From Pseudomonas sp. JM0905a (GTDB lineage Bacteria > Pseudomonadota > Gammaproteobacteria > Pseudomonadales > Pseudomonadaceae): DNA of 64,000 nucleotides. Made by a program: the position numbers and the translations under genes. The notes under the pieces were generated by a model. The model worked only from the letters and a program-made list of their open reading frames with translations, did not search any database and was not told where the DNA came from. Shown one piece after another: positions 1 to 9,049 of this stretch (the first letter of the stretch is position 1; the number at the start of each line of letters is the position of its first letter). The DNA lies in the NCBI RefSeq assembly GCF_014700075.1, contig NZ_JACXBU010000014.1, forward strand, positions 1 through 64,000, given 5' to 3'.

Positions 1-719
1 TGTCGACGCCGAGGCCGCCGTTGAGCACATTGTTGCCGCTACCGGCGAAAAGGGTATTGGCAAGCGCGTTGCCGGTCAGGTTGGCTGCGCCGGTAGCGAG
101 GATGCGACCATGCTCGACATTGGCACCCAGGGTGTAGGCCGCCAAGTAGCTGTAGACCGTATCGGTTCCGCCGGTGCCAGCTACCGCGTTGGTCTCGCTG
201 ACCACATCGCCAGCATTGTCGACATAGTAGAAATCGGAACCATCGCCACCGATCAGCGTATCGGCCCCCACCCCGCCATTGAGACTGTTCGCGGCACTGC
301 TGCCGGTGAGTCGGTCGTTGAAGTTGGAACCTGCCAGGTTCTCGATCGCCACCAAGGCGTCGGAACCCGAGCCCCCCGTGGCCTGGGCCGTGGTGACGGC
401 CAGACTGGCTACGACGGCGCTACCAGCATAGGCGTAGGAGACCGTGTCGACGCCGAGGCCGCCGTTGAGCACATTGTTGCCGCTACCGGCGAAAAGGGTA
501 TTGGCAAGCGCGTTGCCGGTCAGGTTGGCTGCGCCGGTAGCGAGGATGCGACCATGCTCGACATTGGCACCAAGGGTGTAGGCCGCCAAGTAGCTGTAGA
601 CCGTATCGGTTCCGCCGGTGCCAGCTACCGCGTTGGTCTCGCTGACCACATCGCCAGCATTGTCGACATAGTAGAAATCGGAACCATCGCCACCAATCAG
701 CGTATCGGCGCCCAATCCA
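1..719. repeat. 444-bp tandem direct repeat inside the RTX gene
   Basis: Bases 1 to about 275 recur at 445 to about 719 with only a few differences (for example C/A at 131/575 and G/A near 252/696). The period of 444 bp is 148 codons, so copy-number change keeps the frame. The repeat continues leftward beyond the window, so more copies are likely. Confidence 0.9.
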
Positions 720-1870
720 CCATCGAGTGCGTTAGCAGCACTGTTACCAGTCAAGGCATTGTTGCCGCTGTTGCCGGTGCCATTGATCGCCGCAGTCCCC
801 GTAAGGCTGAGGTTCTCAATTCCGGCCTGCAAGGAAAAGCTCACGCTCGCCTGAACGGTGTCGGTACCGCCGGTATCGACGATGACATCCGAAAAACTGC
901 TCAATTGACTGGCAAATAGATAGGAGCGCGGATAGGAAAAGCCAGTAGCGGTATAACTGTACCCCTGAAGGAAGGGAATCAGCTCACCCGTATGGGGATC
1001 TTCCTCATAGTAATAAATTTCGTCGACACGAAACTCCTCGAAACCTCCGCTTATATTCTCAACCAGCAACATAAGGTCCCCGGCGGCCATATATTGGACT
1101 GGCACCTGCGAGAATTCAGTCTCGAACTCGGGAATGGAAGAATATGCGAATCCCGCCTTCAGAACGTCGACAAACCGGCTATTCAAATCACCAATGATAT
1201 AAACATCATTCCCGTTACCGCCCTGCAGTATGTCTTCCCCAAAGCCACCATTCAGCCTGTCATTACCTTCACTGCCGAATAGCTGATCATTTCCCTCTCC
1301 ACCGATCAGCACATCGTTTCCGGAGTTTCCATTGAGGGTGTCCGCGCCACTACCGCCATCCAGGGTGTCGTTACCGAAGATGCCTTCGACCAGTTCGTAA
1401 CCGGGTTCGTCGCCTGTCAGTATGTCGTCGCCATCGAGACCAAACAGCTGGTTATCGCCCTGGTTTCCGATCAGTTCATTATTCAACCCGTTTCCAGACA
1501 ACGCCCAGTTGTAGAATGGCTGCCCACCCGAGTAGGAAAGCTGGCCATTCTCGATATTATCGGGGAGCCAATAGTCCTGGCGAATAACGGAGATCCAATC
1601 AGTCCCCTCACCGTCCCTTTCCATTACTGTGAAATTTCTTGAATCCCCAATTGCATAGGTATCATTACCAACGCCTCCCAGTGCAATATCTCCCCACCCC
1701 ACGAATATAAAATCATCACCACCCCCACCAATGAAGGTGTCGTCATACAATAAGGGATCACCGAGATTGATGACATTATCGCCGTCGTTACCTACTACGA
1801 TATAGGAAGATTCTGGAGTGACGACGAAATTGGTTTCATCCACAGACATTACTTTGACGATGGTAGGCAT
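1..1870 (-). CDS. RTX-type calcium-binding repeat protein, 5' part (runs off left edge)
   Basis: Reading the minus strand from the ATG at 1868-1870 gives an uninterrupted frame of about 623 codons with no stop before the window edge, so this is the N-terminal part of a larger protein. It begins MPTIVKVMSVDETNF. Residues about 40-60 and 140-220 carry glycine/aspartate nonapeptides of the GGxGxDxLx type (GGSGADTL, GGEGNDQLF, GGNGNDVYI), which bind calcium in type I-secreted RTX proteins. After a divergent stretch around 930-1180 the frame continues as longer units with GNSAANALDGGLGADTLIGGDGS-like cores. Two units are almost identical at the DNA level (period 444 bp). No signal peptide is seen, as expected for type I secretion, whose signal would be at the missing C-terminus. 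An enzymatic or adhesin domain, if any, must lie outside the window. Confidence 0.8.
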   Translation of the reverse strand, partial: MPTIVKVMSVDETNFVVTPESSYIVVGNDGDNVINLGDPLLYDDTFIGGGGDDFIFVGWGDIALGGVGNDTYAIGDSRNFTVMERDGEGTDWISVIRQDYWLPDNIENGQLSYSGGQPFYNWALSGNGLNNELIGNQGDNQLFGLDGDDILTGDEPGYELVEGIFGNDTLDGGSGADTLNGNSGNDVLIGGEGNDQLFGSEGNDRLNGGFGEDILQGGNGNDVYIIGDLNSRFVDVLKAGFAYSSIPEFETEFSQVPVQYMAAGDLMLLVENISGGFEEFRVDEIYYYEEDPHTGELIPFLQGYSYTATGFSYPRSYLFASQLSSFSDVIVDTGGTDTVQASVSFSLQAGIENLSLTGTAAINGTGNSGNNALTGNSAANALDGGLGADTLIGGDGSDFYYVDNAGDVVSETNAVAGTGGTDTVYSYLAAYTLGANVEHGRILATGAANLTGNALANTLFAGSGNNVLNGGLGVDTVSYAYAGSAVVASLAVTTAQATGGSGSDALVAIENLAGSNFNDRLTGSSAANSLNGGVGADTLIGGDGSDFYYVDNAGDVVSETNAVAGTGGTDTVYSYLAAYTLGANVEHGRILATGAANLTGNALANTLFAGSGNNVLNGGLGVD

Positions 1871-2218
1871 ATGGAATCCCGTCCGGTTCATCCTGGTACG
1901 TCGTGCCAAGCAGCAGCGCTAACCAGCACTGCCAGTCCTTTTCCTTCCAATCAGTCAGGAAGTTGCGACCACGACTCAAGGCCGGGAGGCAGGGGAATTA
2001 TGGCTTCCTGCCGTTACTTAGGCATCCTTCATCTGAATGATGAAGCCCGGCGGATGAGCCGTGATGAGTGTCGAATCAGCGTCCGGCCGGCAAGTTGTTG
2101 CAGCCGGAATGCCGCGCATCGTCCCGGACGGTCAAAGACCATCGCGACGCCAAAGTTAGCGGGTTTTTCCAGCATTACCGATGCGGGCAACCAGCCCGGA
2201 TGAAACCCGGGCTACCCA
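1871..2218. other. Intergenic region, mostly featureless
   Basis: The 348 bases hold no open frame that resembles a protein. They should contain the promoter of the minus-strand RTX gene; no clear -35/-10 pair was recognised. The only structured element is the hairpin at 2193-2213. Confidence 0.5.
2193..2213. repeat. Hairpin AGCCCGG-N7-CCGGGCT
   Basis: A perfect 7-bp inverted repeat with loop ATGAAAC lies just after the stop codon of the minus-strand racemase gene. There is no T-run on either side, so it is either a weak terminator or a dispersed Pseudomonas repeat. Confidence 0.5.
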
Positions 2219-2956
2219 TCACGCGCCGACCGCAAACCCCCGCAAGTACCCCGCATAGGGCTTGGGTAGCGGGAAATCCAGGTCCCCGCGCTTGCTGGTG
2301 GAGAGGCGCAGTTCACCCAGCAGTTCCACCATCTTCAACGCAGCGCTGACGCCGTCGATCACCGGCACGCCGACCTCCTCCTGCAGCGCGGCAGCCAGGT
2401 GACTCATGCCGGCGCAGCCGAGGACGATGGCCCCAGACTCATCCCGCTCCAGCGCTTCCAGGCAGGCCGCACGCATGATGTGGAGCAGCCCGTCCGGGTC
2501 CGCGTCCAGCGCCAGCACCGGAATCTCCACGGCGTGAATGCCCCGGCAGTGGGCGTGGAAGCCGTAGCGTTCCACCAGGTGACGGGCGATGACCTTGGTA
2601 CGACCAAGCGTGGTGACGACGCTGAAGCCGGTTGCGACCCAGGTGGCCAGGTGCATGGCCGCTTCGGCGATGCCGATCACCGGGTACCGTGCGATCTCCC
2701 GCGCAGCCAGCAGGCCCGGGTCGCCGAAGCAGGCGATCACGTGTCCTTCGGCGCCCTCCCGCTCGCCGTCGCGAATGGCCTGGAGCAACCCGGGCACGGC
2801 CAGCGCTTCGTCGTAATGCCCCTCGATGGAGGCCGGACCTGCGCTGTTGGTCACTGCCAGCAACTGGTTGCCAGGGCGCAGCAGGTGGCCGGCGGCTTCG
2901 GCGATGCCGGAGGTCATCGCCACGCTGGTGTTCGGGTTGATCAGCTGGATTTTCAT
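2219..2956 (-). CDS. Asp/Glu/hydantoin racemase family protein
   Basis: The 245-residue product begins MKIQLINPNTS, typical of hydantoin/aspartate racemases (HyuE/HyuA racemase type). The two catalytic cysteines used for cofactor-independent racemisation are visible at C76 (IACFGDPG) and C181 (VLGCAGM), the spacing I recall for Pseudomonas hydantoin racemase. It would interconvert enantiomers of a 5-substituted hydantoin or related cyclic ureide. It is cotranscribed with, and 8 bp downstream of, the GntR gene and lies back to back with an ABC transporter and amidohydrolases, so a role in ring-compound catabolism is likely. The exact substrate cannot be read from sequence; allantoin racemase is an alternative. 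Confidence 0.85.
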   Translation of the reverse strand: MKIQLINPNTSVAMTSGIAEAAGHLLRPGNQLLAVTNSAGPASIEGHYDEALAVPGLLQAIRDGEREGAEGHVIACFGDPGLLAAREIARYPVIGIAEAAMHLATWVATGFSVVTTLGRTKVIARHLVERYGFHAHCRGIHAVEIPVLALDADPDGLLHIMRAACLEALERDESGAIVLGCAGMSHLAAALQEEVGVPVIDGVSAALKMVELLGELRLSTSKRGDLDFPLPKPYAGYLRGFAVGA

Positions 2957-2964
2957 GGCCGAGG

Positions 2965-3654
2965 TCAGGTCTCGATCAGGTGCTTCAGCGGGTGGTAGTT
3001 GGCCTTGAGCTTGCTGGCCGACTCGACGATGGCGGTTTCGATGGCCGCCAGGTGGAAGCAGGTCAATTCGATGGCGGCGTTCTGGTTGCCCGCCTCGATG
3101 AACTCGATCAGGCGCAGGTGCTCGTCATCGCGGCAGGCGTCGTGGCGTTCGTCGTCCAGGGCAGCGACATAGAGCGAGGCGCGCGAGATGAGCTTGCGGA
3201 ACCAGTCCAGCAGCACCGGGTTATTCAGCGCCTCGGCGAGCTTGATGTGGAACTCTCCGAGCAGATGGATCAACCGCTCGTGGTCATGGTTGCGCCGCGC
3301 CTCTTCCTCCAGCAGCAGGTGCTCGCGCATGTCCTGCATGGCCGCGCTGTCCCGGCGCCGGCAGAGCTCGGTGACGATGCCGATCTCGATCAGCCGCCGC
3401 GTTTCGAACAACGAGCGAATCTCGTCATCGCTCGGCAGTGACACCCAGCAGCCCTTGTTCGGTTCGGAGGAGACCAGGCCGTCGGCCTCCAGCTGCTTCA
3501 ACGCGGCCCGGACCGAGGTGCGGCTCACATTGAACAACTCCGCCAGGGAAGCCTCCCCGAGTTTCATACCAGGCCGTAGCGAGCGGTTGCTGATGGCCTG
3601 GTAAACCCCCTGGTAGACGCGGTCCACCGTGGTTTCCAGCTTCTTGTCTGCCAT
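2965..3654 (-). CDS. GntR-family regulator, FCD (FadR-type) effector domain
   Basis: The 229-residue protein has an N-terminal winged helix (residues about 10-75; VSRTSVRAALKQLEADGLV is the recognition part) and an all-helical FCD ligand domain from about 85 to 215 with the usual Asp/His metal residues (for example GEFHIKLAEALNN). It is divergent from the ABC transporter operon across a 142-bp gap that holds the candidate operators at 3753-3775. It probably represses or senses the substrate of the ABC/amidohydrolase island, and by motif sharing also the NCS1 permease at 62093. Confidence 0.9.
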   Translation of the reverse strand: MADKKLETTVDRVYQGVYQAISNRSLRPGMKLGEASLAELFNVSRTSVRAALKQLEADGLVSSEPNKGCWVSLPSDDEIRSLFETRRLIEIGIVTELCRRRDSAAMQDMREHLLLEEEARRNHDHERLIHLLGEFHIKLAEALNNPVLLDWFRKLISRASLYVAALDDERHDACRDDEHLRLIEFIEAGNQNAAIELTCFHLAAIETAIVESASKLKANYHPLKHLIET

Positions 3655-3752
3655 TCGTGACTCCGTAAATGCGTGTGCAACCCGGCTCCTGCAGGAAACA
3701 AGCAGGCAGAAAAACCCGGTTGCGTTGTCAGCATAATCCGAGTATTTCTAGA

Positions 3753-3780
3753 TTGCATTCAATTTTTGCATACAAAAACA
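3753..3780. promoter_or_regulatory. Candidate GntR operators (TTGCATTCAA / TTGCATACAA)
   Basis: Two near-identical decamers, TTGCATTCAA at 3753-3762 and TTGCATACAA at 3766-3775, sit 13 bp apart just upstream of the ABC transporter start and between divergent genes. TTGCATACAA is nearly palindromic, as expected for an FCD-type GntR dimer. The extended form TTGCATACAAAAA recurs at 62045. Confidence 0.6.
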
Positions 3781-3796
3781 AGAGGAATGCACCATT

Positions 3797-4885
3797 ATGA
3801 AGCACACGTCCTCCATCGAGGTGCAACGCGTCAGCAAGCGCTACACCGATGATCCCGAAGTGGCGCCGGCGCTCGACGACGTTTCGGTCAGCATCCGCCA
3901 CAACGAGTTCTTCACCCTCCTCGGCCCGTCGGGCTGCGGCAAGACCACCCTGCTGCGCTCCATTGCCGGTTTCGAGCAGGTCACGTCCGGCTCCATCCAG
4001 ATCGGCGGGCAGCGCGTGGACCAGCTCCCGCCCTACAAGCGCCGGGTCAATACCGTGTTCCAGAACTACGCGCTCTTCCCGCATATGAGCGTGGCCGAGA
4101 ATATCGCCTTCGGCCTGGAGATGCAGGGGCTGGAGCGCAACGCCATTCCCGGTCGGGTCAAGGAAATGCTGGCCCTGGTGCAGATGGAACACCTGGCCCG
4201 CCGTCGCCCCGCCGAGCTTTCTGGCGGTCAGCAGCAACGTGTGGCCCTGGCCCGTGCCCTGGCGCCGCGCCCGGACGTTCTGCTGCTGGACGAACCGCTC
4301 TCCGCGCTGGACCTGAAGCTGCGCAAGGAGATGCAGGTAGAGCTCAAGCGCGTGCAGCAGGAAGCCGGGATCACCTTCATCTTCGTCACCCACGACCAGG
4401 AAGAAGCGCTGACCCTCTCCGACCGCATCGCCGTGATGTCCAGCGGCAAGATCCTGCAGATCGGCACCCCCAACGACATCTACGAACGTCCGCAGCACCG
4501 CTTCGTCGCGCACTTCATCGGCGACATCAACTTCCTCCCCGGCAACCTCAAGCGCTGCGCCCAGAACGGCAGCCTGTTCCAACCTGAAGGACTGCCGGTG
4601 GAAATCCCCTGCGCGTCCGCCAACGGACTGGACAGCGGCAAGGCGCAACTGGCCTTCCGCCCGGAACGCTCGAAGCTGGTGGACCCGTCCGAGCCGCACC
4701 ACCTGCGCGGCGTGGTCGAAGCCGTGCTCTATGTCGGCACCGCCACGCTCTACCAGTGCCGGCTGGCCAACGACATCAAGGTGATGTTGCGCGAAAGCAA
4801 CGAAGGCGCCACCAGCTCCCGTGCCGTGGGCTCGGCGGTGGCGGTGCAACTGCCGCCCCACGCCTGCCTGCTGATGGAGGCCTGA
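3797..4885 (+). CDS. ABC transporter ATP-binding protein, spermidine/putrescine (PotA) type
   Basis: The 362-residue ATPase has Walker A GPSGCGKT at residues 43-50, Q-loop FQNYALFPH, signature LSGGQQQR, Walker B VLLLDEP, and the H-loop VTHDQ. The C-terminal third after FIGDINFLPG is a TOBE-type regulatory domain as in PotA/PotG. It energises uptake with the two permeases and binding protein that follow: its stop is followed one base later by the next start. The PotABCD family transports polyamines, but many members carry other amines or opines, and the downstream deaminases suggest a nitrogenous ring compound here. Confidence 0.93.
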   Translation: MKHTSSIEVQRVSKRYTDDPEVAPALDDVSVSIRHNEFFTLLGPSGCGKTTLLRSIAGFEQVTSGSIQIGGQRVDQLPPYKRRVNTVFQNYALFPHMSVAENIAFGLEMQGLERNAIPGRVKEMLALVQMEHLARRRPAELSGGQQQRVALARALAPRPDVLLLDEPLSALDLKLRKEMQVELKRVQQEAGITFIFVTHDQEEALTLSDRIAVMSSGKILQIGTPNDIYERPQHRFVAHFIGDINFLPGNLKRCAQNGSLFQPEGLPVEIPCASANGLDSGKAQLAFRPERSKLVDPSEPHHLRGVVEAVLYVGTATLYQCRLANDIKVMLRESNEGATSSRAVGSAVAVQLPPHACLLMEA

Positions 4886-4886
4886 G

Positions 4887-5801
4887 ATGAGCGTCAGCGC
4901 CACCTCCCCCAGCCTCAACCGGCTGTTGCTGTTGTCGCCGGTGCTGCTCACCCTGCTCTGCCTGATCGCCATTCCGCTGGGCATCATGGGCTACATCAGC
5001 CTGCTGCCCCGCAACCTCTACGGTGGCGTCGACTGGAGCGCCAACTGGCAGTGGCAGAGCTACATCCAGCTGTTCTTCCAGGAAGATTTCGACGGCAACC
5101 TGGAAGTGAACTGGGTCTACGCCCAGGCCCTGCTGCGCTCGGTGCTGCAGGCCGGCGGCACGACCCTGCTGTGCTTTATCGTCGGCTTTCCCGTGGCCCT
5201 GTGGATGAGCAGCCTCAGCGAGCGCTCGCGTAACATCATGGTGCTGCTGATCACCATCCCCTTCTGGACCAACCTGCTGATCCGCAACTACGCCTGGCTG
5301 ATCATCCTGCGCGAGCACGGCTGGCTGGCCCAGAGCATCAATGCGCTGTTCCCGCAGGCCGGCGGCATCACCCTGCTGTACAACGATTTCGCCGTGGTGG
5401 TCGGGCTGGTCTACAGCTTCCTGCCGTTCATGATCCTGCCGATCTACTCCACCCTGGAGAAGCTCGACTGGCGCCTGGTGGAAGCCGCCTATGACCTCGG
5501 CGCCAACCGCTGGAAAGCCCTGCGCCGGGTGATACTGCCGCTGTCCATGCCGGGCGTGGTGGCCGGCTCGCTGCTGGTGTTCGTGCCGAGCCTCGGCGCC
5601 TTCATCACCCCCGCCATCCTCGGCGGCGGCAAGACGCTGATGATCGGCAACCTGATCCAGCAGCAGTTCGGCACCGCCCGCAACTGGCCGCTGGGCAGCT
5701 CGCTGTCCTTCCTCCTGCTCGGGCTGATGCTGCTGGCCCTGGTGCTTTACGCCCTCTACGCCAAGAAGGCCGCCAAGGCCGTTCGCCAGGGAGCCCGCTG
5801 A
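4887..5801 (+). CDS. ABC transporter permease, PotB type
   Basis: The 304-residue inner-membrane protein has about six hydrophobic segments and the cytoplasmic EAA loop (EAAYDLGANRWKALRRV) that docks on the ATPase, placed near residue 200. The stop overlaps the first base of the next gene (TGATG), indicating translational coupling. Length and motif fit the PotB/PotH group of polyamine-type importers. Confidence 0.93.
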   Translation: MSVSATSPSLNRLLLLSPVLLTLLCLIAIPLGIMGYISLLPRNLYGGVDWSANWQWQSYIQLFFQEDFDGNLEVNWVYAQALLRSVLQAGGTTLLCFIVGFPVALWMSSLSERSRNIMVLLITIPFWTNLLIRNYAWLIILREHGWLAQSINALFPQAGGITLLYNDFAVVVGLVYSFLPFMILPIYSTLEKLDWRLVEAAYDLGANRWKALRRVILPLSMPGVVAGSLLVFVPSLGAFITPAILGGGKTLMIGNLIQQQFGTARNWPLGSSLSFLLLGLMLLALVLYALYAKKAAKAVRQGAR

Positions 5802-6592
5802 TGATCGCCTCGCACTTGAAGAAACTGCCGCTGACCCGCGAAACCAGCCTGCTGGTACTGGCCTACCTGTACCTGCCGATCCTGGTGCTGATCGCCTACA
5901 GCTTCAACGCCAACCGCACGGCCACTGTGTGGACCGAGTTCTCCTTCGCCTGGTACGGGCGCATCCTCGCCAACCCGTCGATTCAGGACGCCGCGCTGAA
6001 CTCGGTGATCGTCGCCGGCATCGCTACCGTCTGCGCCACCGCCATCGCGCTGCTGGCGGCGCTGGCCACCTACAAGCCCTTCTACGGACAGAAGATGGTG
6101 GAAGGCGGGATCAACCTGCCACTGATCCTGCCGGAGATCGTCACCGCCGTGGCCACGCTGCTGCTGTTCATGGCGCTCGGTATCAAGCTCGGCCTGCTGA
6201 CGGTGATCGTCGCCCACATCGGCTTCTGCATCCCCTTCGCCTACCTGCCGATCCGCGCACGCCTGAACGACCTCGACAAGAGCCTGCTGGAGGCGGCCAA
6301 CGACCTCTACGCCAACCCCTTCCACACCTTCCGCCGCGTCACCCTGCCGTTGCTGTTCCCGGCGGTGCTGTCCGGCGCGGTGCTGGCGTTCGTGGTCAGC
6401 CTGGACGACTTCATCATGACCTTCTTCGTCGCCGGCCCCGGCTCGACGACGCTGCCGGTCTACATCTTCTCGGCCATCAAGGCCGGGGTAACCCCGGAGA
6501 TCAACGCTATCTCCACTCTGATGCTGGTGATCTCCATCGTCCTGGTGGTGCTCTCGTACTGGCTCGGCCAGCGAGGCAAACCAGCCGCCTGA
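5801..6592 (+). CDS. ABC transporter permease, PotC type
   Basis: The 263-residue permease carries about six membrane segments and the EAA loop EAANDLYANPFHTFRRV near residue 167. The ATG shares its first base with the PotB-type stop codon. It forms the second half of the transmembrane channel. Typical PotC/PotI length; no anomalies. Confidence 0.93.
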   Translation: MIASHLKKLPLTRETSLLVLAYLYLPILVLIAYSFNANRTATVWTEFSFAWYGRILANPSIQDAALNSVIVAGIATVCATAIALLAALATYKPFYGQKMVEGGINLPLILPEIVTAVATLLLFMALGIKLGLLTVIVAHIGFCIPFAYLPIRARLNDLDKSLLEAANDLYANPFHTFRRVTLPLLFPAVLSGAVLAFVVSLDDFIMTFFVAGPGSTTLPVYIFSAIKAGVTPEINAISTLMLVISIVLVVLSYWLGQRGKPAA

Positions 6593-6640
6593 ACCTTGTT
6601 CCACCTCTGCCCAACCTGTTCTTCAACCCGGAGAAAAACA

Positions 6641-7693
6641 ATGAAGTTGAAAGCATTGCGTCATGGGGTAGCCGGATTCGCCCTCAGCTGTTTCGCCGCC
6701 ACCGTCGCCCAGGCGGACGAGCCCAAGGAGCTGTTCTTCTATAACTGGACCGACTACTACCCGGTGGAACTGCTGGCCAAGTTCGAGAAGGAAACCGGCA
6801 TCAAGGTCACCATGGACGGCTACGACAGCAACGAGACCCTGCTGGCCAAGCTGCAGGCCGGCGGCGCCAGCTACGACGTCATCGTGCCGTCGCACTCGAT
6901 CATGCGCACCCTGATCGAGCAGAACCTGCTGCAGGAAATCGACTCCCCCAGCCTGCCGAACTTCGCCCACGTGAAGCCGGCCTTCCGCAACCCGGACTTC
7001 GACCCCGGCCGCAAATACTCGGCGCCCTACCTCTGGGGCACCACCGGCTTCTCCTACGACAGCGCACGGGTGCCGGGCGGCAAGCTGGATGACTCCTGGA
7101 AAGAGTTCTTCGAGCCGCGTCCCGAACTGCAGGGCCAGGTGGCCGCACTGGACACCCCGAGCAGCGTGATCAACGCCGCCAGCCACTACCTGGGCGTGGA
7201 CGAGTGCACCGAGAACCCGCAGGAGGCCAAGCGCATCCTCGAACTGCTGCAGAAGCAGAAGCCCTTCCTGAAGATGTACAGCTCCGACAATACCGTGGAC
7301 CGCATGGCCTCGGGCGAAGTGATCATGATGCAGAACTGGAACGGCTCCACCGCCCGCGCCACCCTGCAGAAGAACACCATCAAGTACGTCTACCCGCGTG
7401 AAGGCGTGGCCATGTTCCAGGACAACTTCGCCGTGCCGAAGAGCGCGCCGCACCCGGGCAACGCCAAGGTCTTCATCGACTGGATGATGAAGCCCGAGAA
7501 CGCCGCTGCCGTGTCCAACGCCATCGCCTACGCCAACGGCGTCGACAGCGATGCGCTGCTGGACAAGAAGTGGAAGGTGATGGACGCCATCAACATGCCC
7601 GACGAGTTCGCCGAACGCCTGCGCCCTGAGAAGGAATGCAGCAACCAGGCCCGCGAGCTGCAAGACCGCATCTGGTCCAAGCTCAAGGGCTGA
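6641..7693 (+). CDS. Periplasmic binding protein of the PotABCD-type transporter
   Basis: The 350-residue product starts at the ATG at 6641, preceded by GGAGAAAAACA; an upstream extension to 6596 is unlikely because the signal peptide (MKLKALRHG... ending AQA) begins here. The mature protein opens with LFFYNWTDYYP, the hallmark of PotD/PotF-like proteins, and has YDVIVPS and the later GEVIMMQNWNG ligand-site region. It captures the substrate in the periplasm for the upstream ABC genes. The predicted ligand is a polyamine or another cationic or cyclic amine. Confidence 0.92.
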   Translation: MKLKALRHGVAGFALSCFAATVAQADEPKELFFYNWTDYYPVELLAKFEKETGIKVTMDGYDSNETLLAKLQAGGASYDVIVPSHSIMRTLIEQNLLQEIDSPSLPNFAHVKPAFRNPDFDPGRKYSAPYLWGTTGFSYDSARVPGGKLDDSWKEFFEPRPELQGQVAALDTPSSVINAASHYLGVDECTENPQEAKRILELLQKQKPFLKMYSSDNTVDRMASGEVIMMQNWNGSTARATLQKNTIKYVYPREGVAMFQDNFAVPKSAPHPGNAKVFIDWMMKPENAAAVSNAIAYANGVDSDALLDKKWKVMDAINMPDEFAERLRPEKECSNQARELQDRIWSKLKG

Positions 7694-7714
7694 TATCGAA
7701 TACATCGTCCCCTT

Positions 7715-7816
7715 GTAGGGGCGAACTCATTCGCCATGGACCGCGCAGCGGTCCCCTGTAGGAGCGAGCTTGCTCGCGAACGGCGCGAGACTCTTCTCGA
7801 GCAAGCTCGCTCCTAC
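7715..7816. repeat. REP-like elements (two families)
   Basis: A GTAGGGGCGAACTCATTCGCC remnant at 7715-7735 is followed by an inverted pair GTAGGAGCGAGCTTGCTCGCG (from 7758) and its complement ending at 7816. Such paired palindromes are Pseudomonas REP elements; they separate the ABC genes from the amidohydrolases and may terminate or stabilise the ABC message. Confidence 0.8.
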
Positions 7817-7852
7817 GGGAACTCCATCTGTAGCACTACCCACGAGGTCCCC

Positions 7853-9049
7853 ATGACCGACACCTACTGGCTGCGCAATGTCCGCCCCTTCGGCGGCGCA
7901 GCTGAAGACTTCCTCATCCAGAACGGCCGCTTCGCAGAACGCCGCTCCGCCAGCGATGCACCGCTCGCCGCAGGCGACATCGACGGCGCCGGCCAGCTGA
8001 TGACCTGCGCCCTGGTGGAAAGCCACATCCACCTGGACAAGACCCTCTGGGGCCAGCCGTGGCGTCCCAACAGCGCCGGCCCGACGCTGAAGGACTACAT
8101 CGCCAACGAGCGCCGCGTGCTGCGCGAGGTCACCGCGCCCATCGCCGAACGCGCTGGCGCACTGCTGGAAAACTGCATCGCCCGTGGCTCGCTGACCATG
8201 CGCTGCCACGTGGACATCGACCCCGAATTCGGCCTGCGCCACGTGGAGGCCATGCAAGCCCTGCGCGAGCGCTACCGCGACCTGATCGACCTGGAACTGG
8301 TGGTGTTCCCGCAGACCGGGCTGGTCAGCCGCCCCGGCACTGCCGAGCTGATGCGCGAGGCCATGGGCCTTGGCGTCGAGAACGTCGGCGGCCTCGACCC
8401 CTGCGGCATCGACAACGACCCCATCGCCCAGCTCGACATCGTCTTCGGCCTGGCCGCCGAGTTCGACCGGGGCGTCGACATCCACCTGCACGACAAGGGT
8501 GAACTCGGCCTCTGGCAGATCGCCCGCATCGCCGACTACACCGAGCGCTTCAACCGCCAGGGCCGCGTGATGATCAGCCACGCCTACTGCCTGGGCATGG
8601 CGCCCTGGAGCCAGGTGAAACCGCTGGCCGAGCGCCTCGCCGCGCTGAACATCTCGCTGATGAGTTCGGCGCCCGCCGACTGCTCCGTGCCGCCCTTCCT
8701 CGCCCTGCATGAGGCCGGCGTGAACCTCTGCCTGGGCTCCGACGGCATCCGCGACGCCTGGTCCCCCATGGGCAATGGCGACATGCTCGAACGCGCCATG
8801 CTCCTGGCCTTCCGCTTCGACCTCGCCAAGGACGAAGAACTGGCCACCGTCTTCGATGCCGCCAGCCAGCACGGCGCCAAGGCCCTCGGCCTCGCGGAAC
8901 ACGGCCTCACGCTCGGCGCCCGCGCAGACTTCCTGCTGCTGGACGCGCAAAGCCTGGGTGAAGCCGTGGTCGCGCGCCCGCAGCGGCAGGTCTATCGCGC
9001 CGGCAAGCTGATCGCCGCCCAGGGCCGCCTGCTGGAGAGCCGTCTGTGA
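7853..9049 (+). CDS. CodA-like amidohydrolase (cytosine deaminase subfamily), paralog 1
   Basis: The 398-residue protein starts at the ATG at 7853 (AGGTCCCC before it). It has the amidohydrolase metal motif HIHLDK (H58, H60), then HVDID, the metal/acid cluster DIHLHDKGE, SHAYCLG, and the CodA-like metal aspartate segment GSDGIRDAWSP, comparable to GHDDVFDPWYP of E. coli CodA. It should hydrolyse or deaminate a cyclic amide or imine in the cytoplasm. It overlaps the next gene by four bases (GTGA) and has a paralog two genes downstream, so the two may act on successive intermediates or form a heteromer. The true substrate is unknown. Confidence 0.87.
   Translation: MTDTYWLRNVRPFGGAAEDFLIQNGRFAERRSASDAPLAAGDIDGAGQLMTCALVESHIHLDKTLWGQPWRPNSAGPTLKDYIANERRVLREVTAPIAERAGALLENCIARGSLTMRCHVDIDPEFGLRHVEAMQALRERYRDLIDLELVVFPQTGLVSRPGTAELMREAMGLGVENVGGLDPCGIDNDPIAQLDIVFGLAAEFDRGVDIHLHDKGELGLWQIARIADYTERFNRQGRVMISHAYCLGMAPWSQVKPLAERLAALNISLMSSAPADCSVPPFLALHEAGVNLCLGSDGIRDAWSPMGNGDMLERAMLLAFRFDLAKDEELATVFDAASQHGAKALGLAEHGLTLGARADFLLLDAQSLGEAVVARPQRQVYRAGKLIAAQGRLLESRL

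Noticed and set aside
110-919. 269-codon plus-strand frame with internal repeats
   Set aside because: It is antisense to the RTX repeats; its repeats reflect the 444-bp DNA repeat, not a second protein.
1871-2349. Plus-strand frames 1871-2203 and 2068-2349
   Set aside because: No RBS, no recognisable domain, and the second runs antisense into the racemase gene.
7715-7816. CRISPR-like repeats
   Set aside because: The repeats are inverted, unequally spaced and scattered; there are no regular spacers or cas genes.
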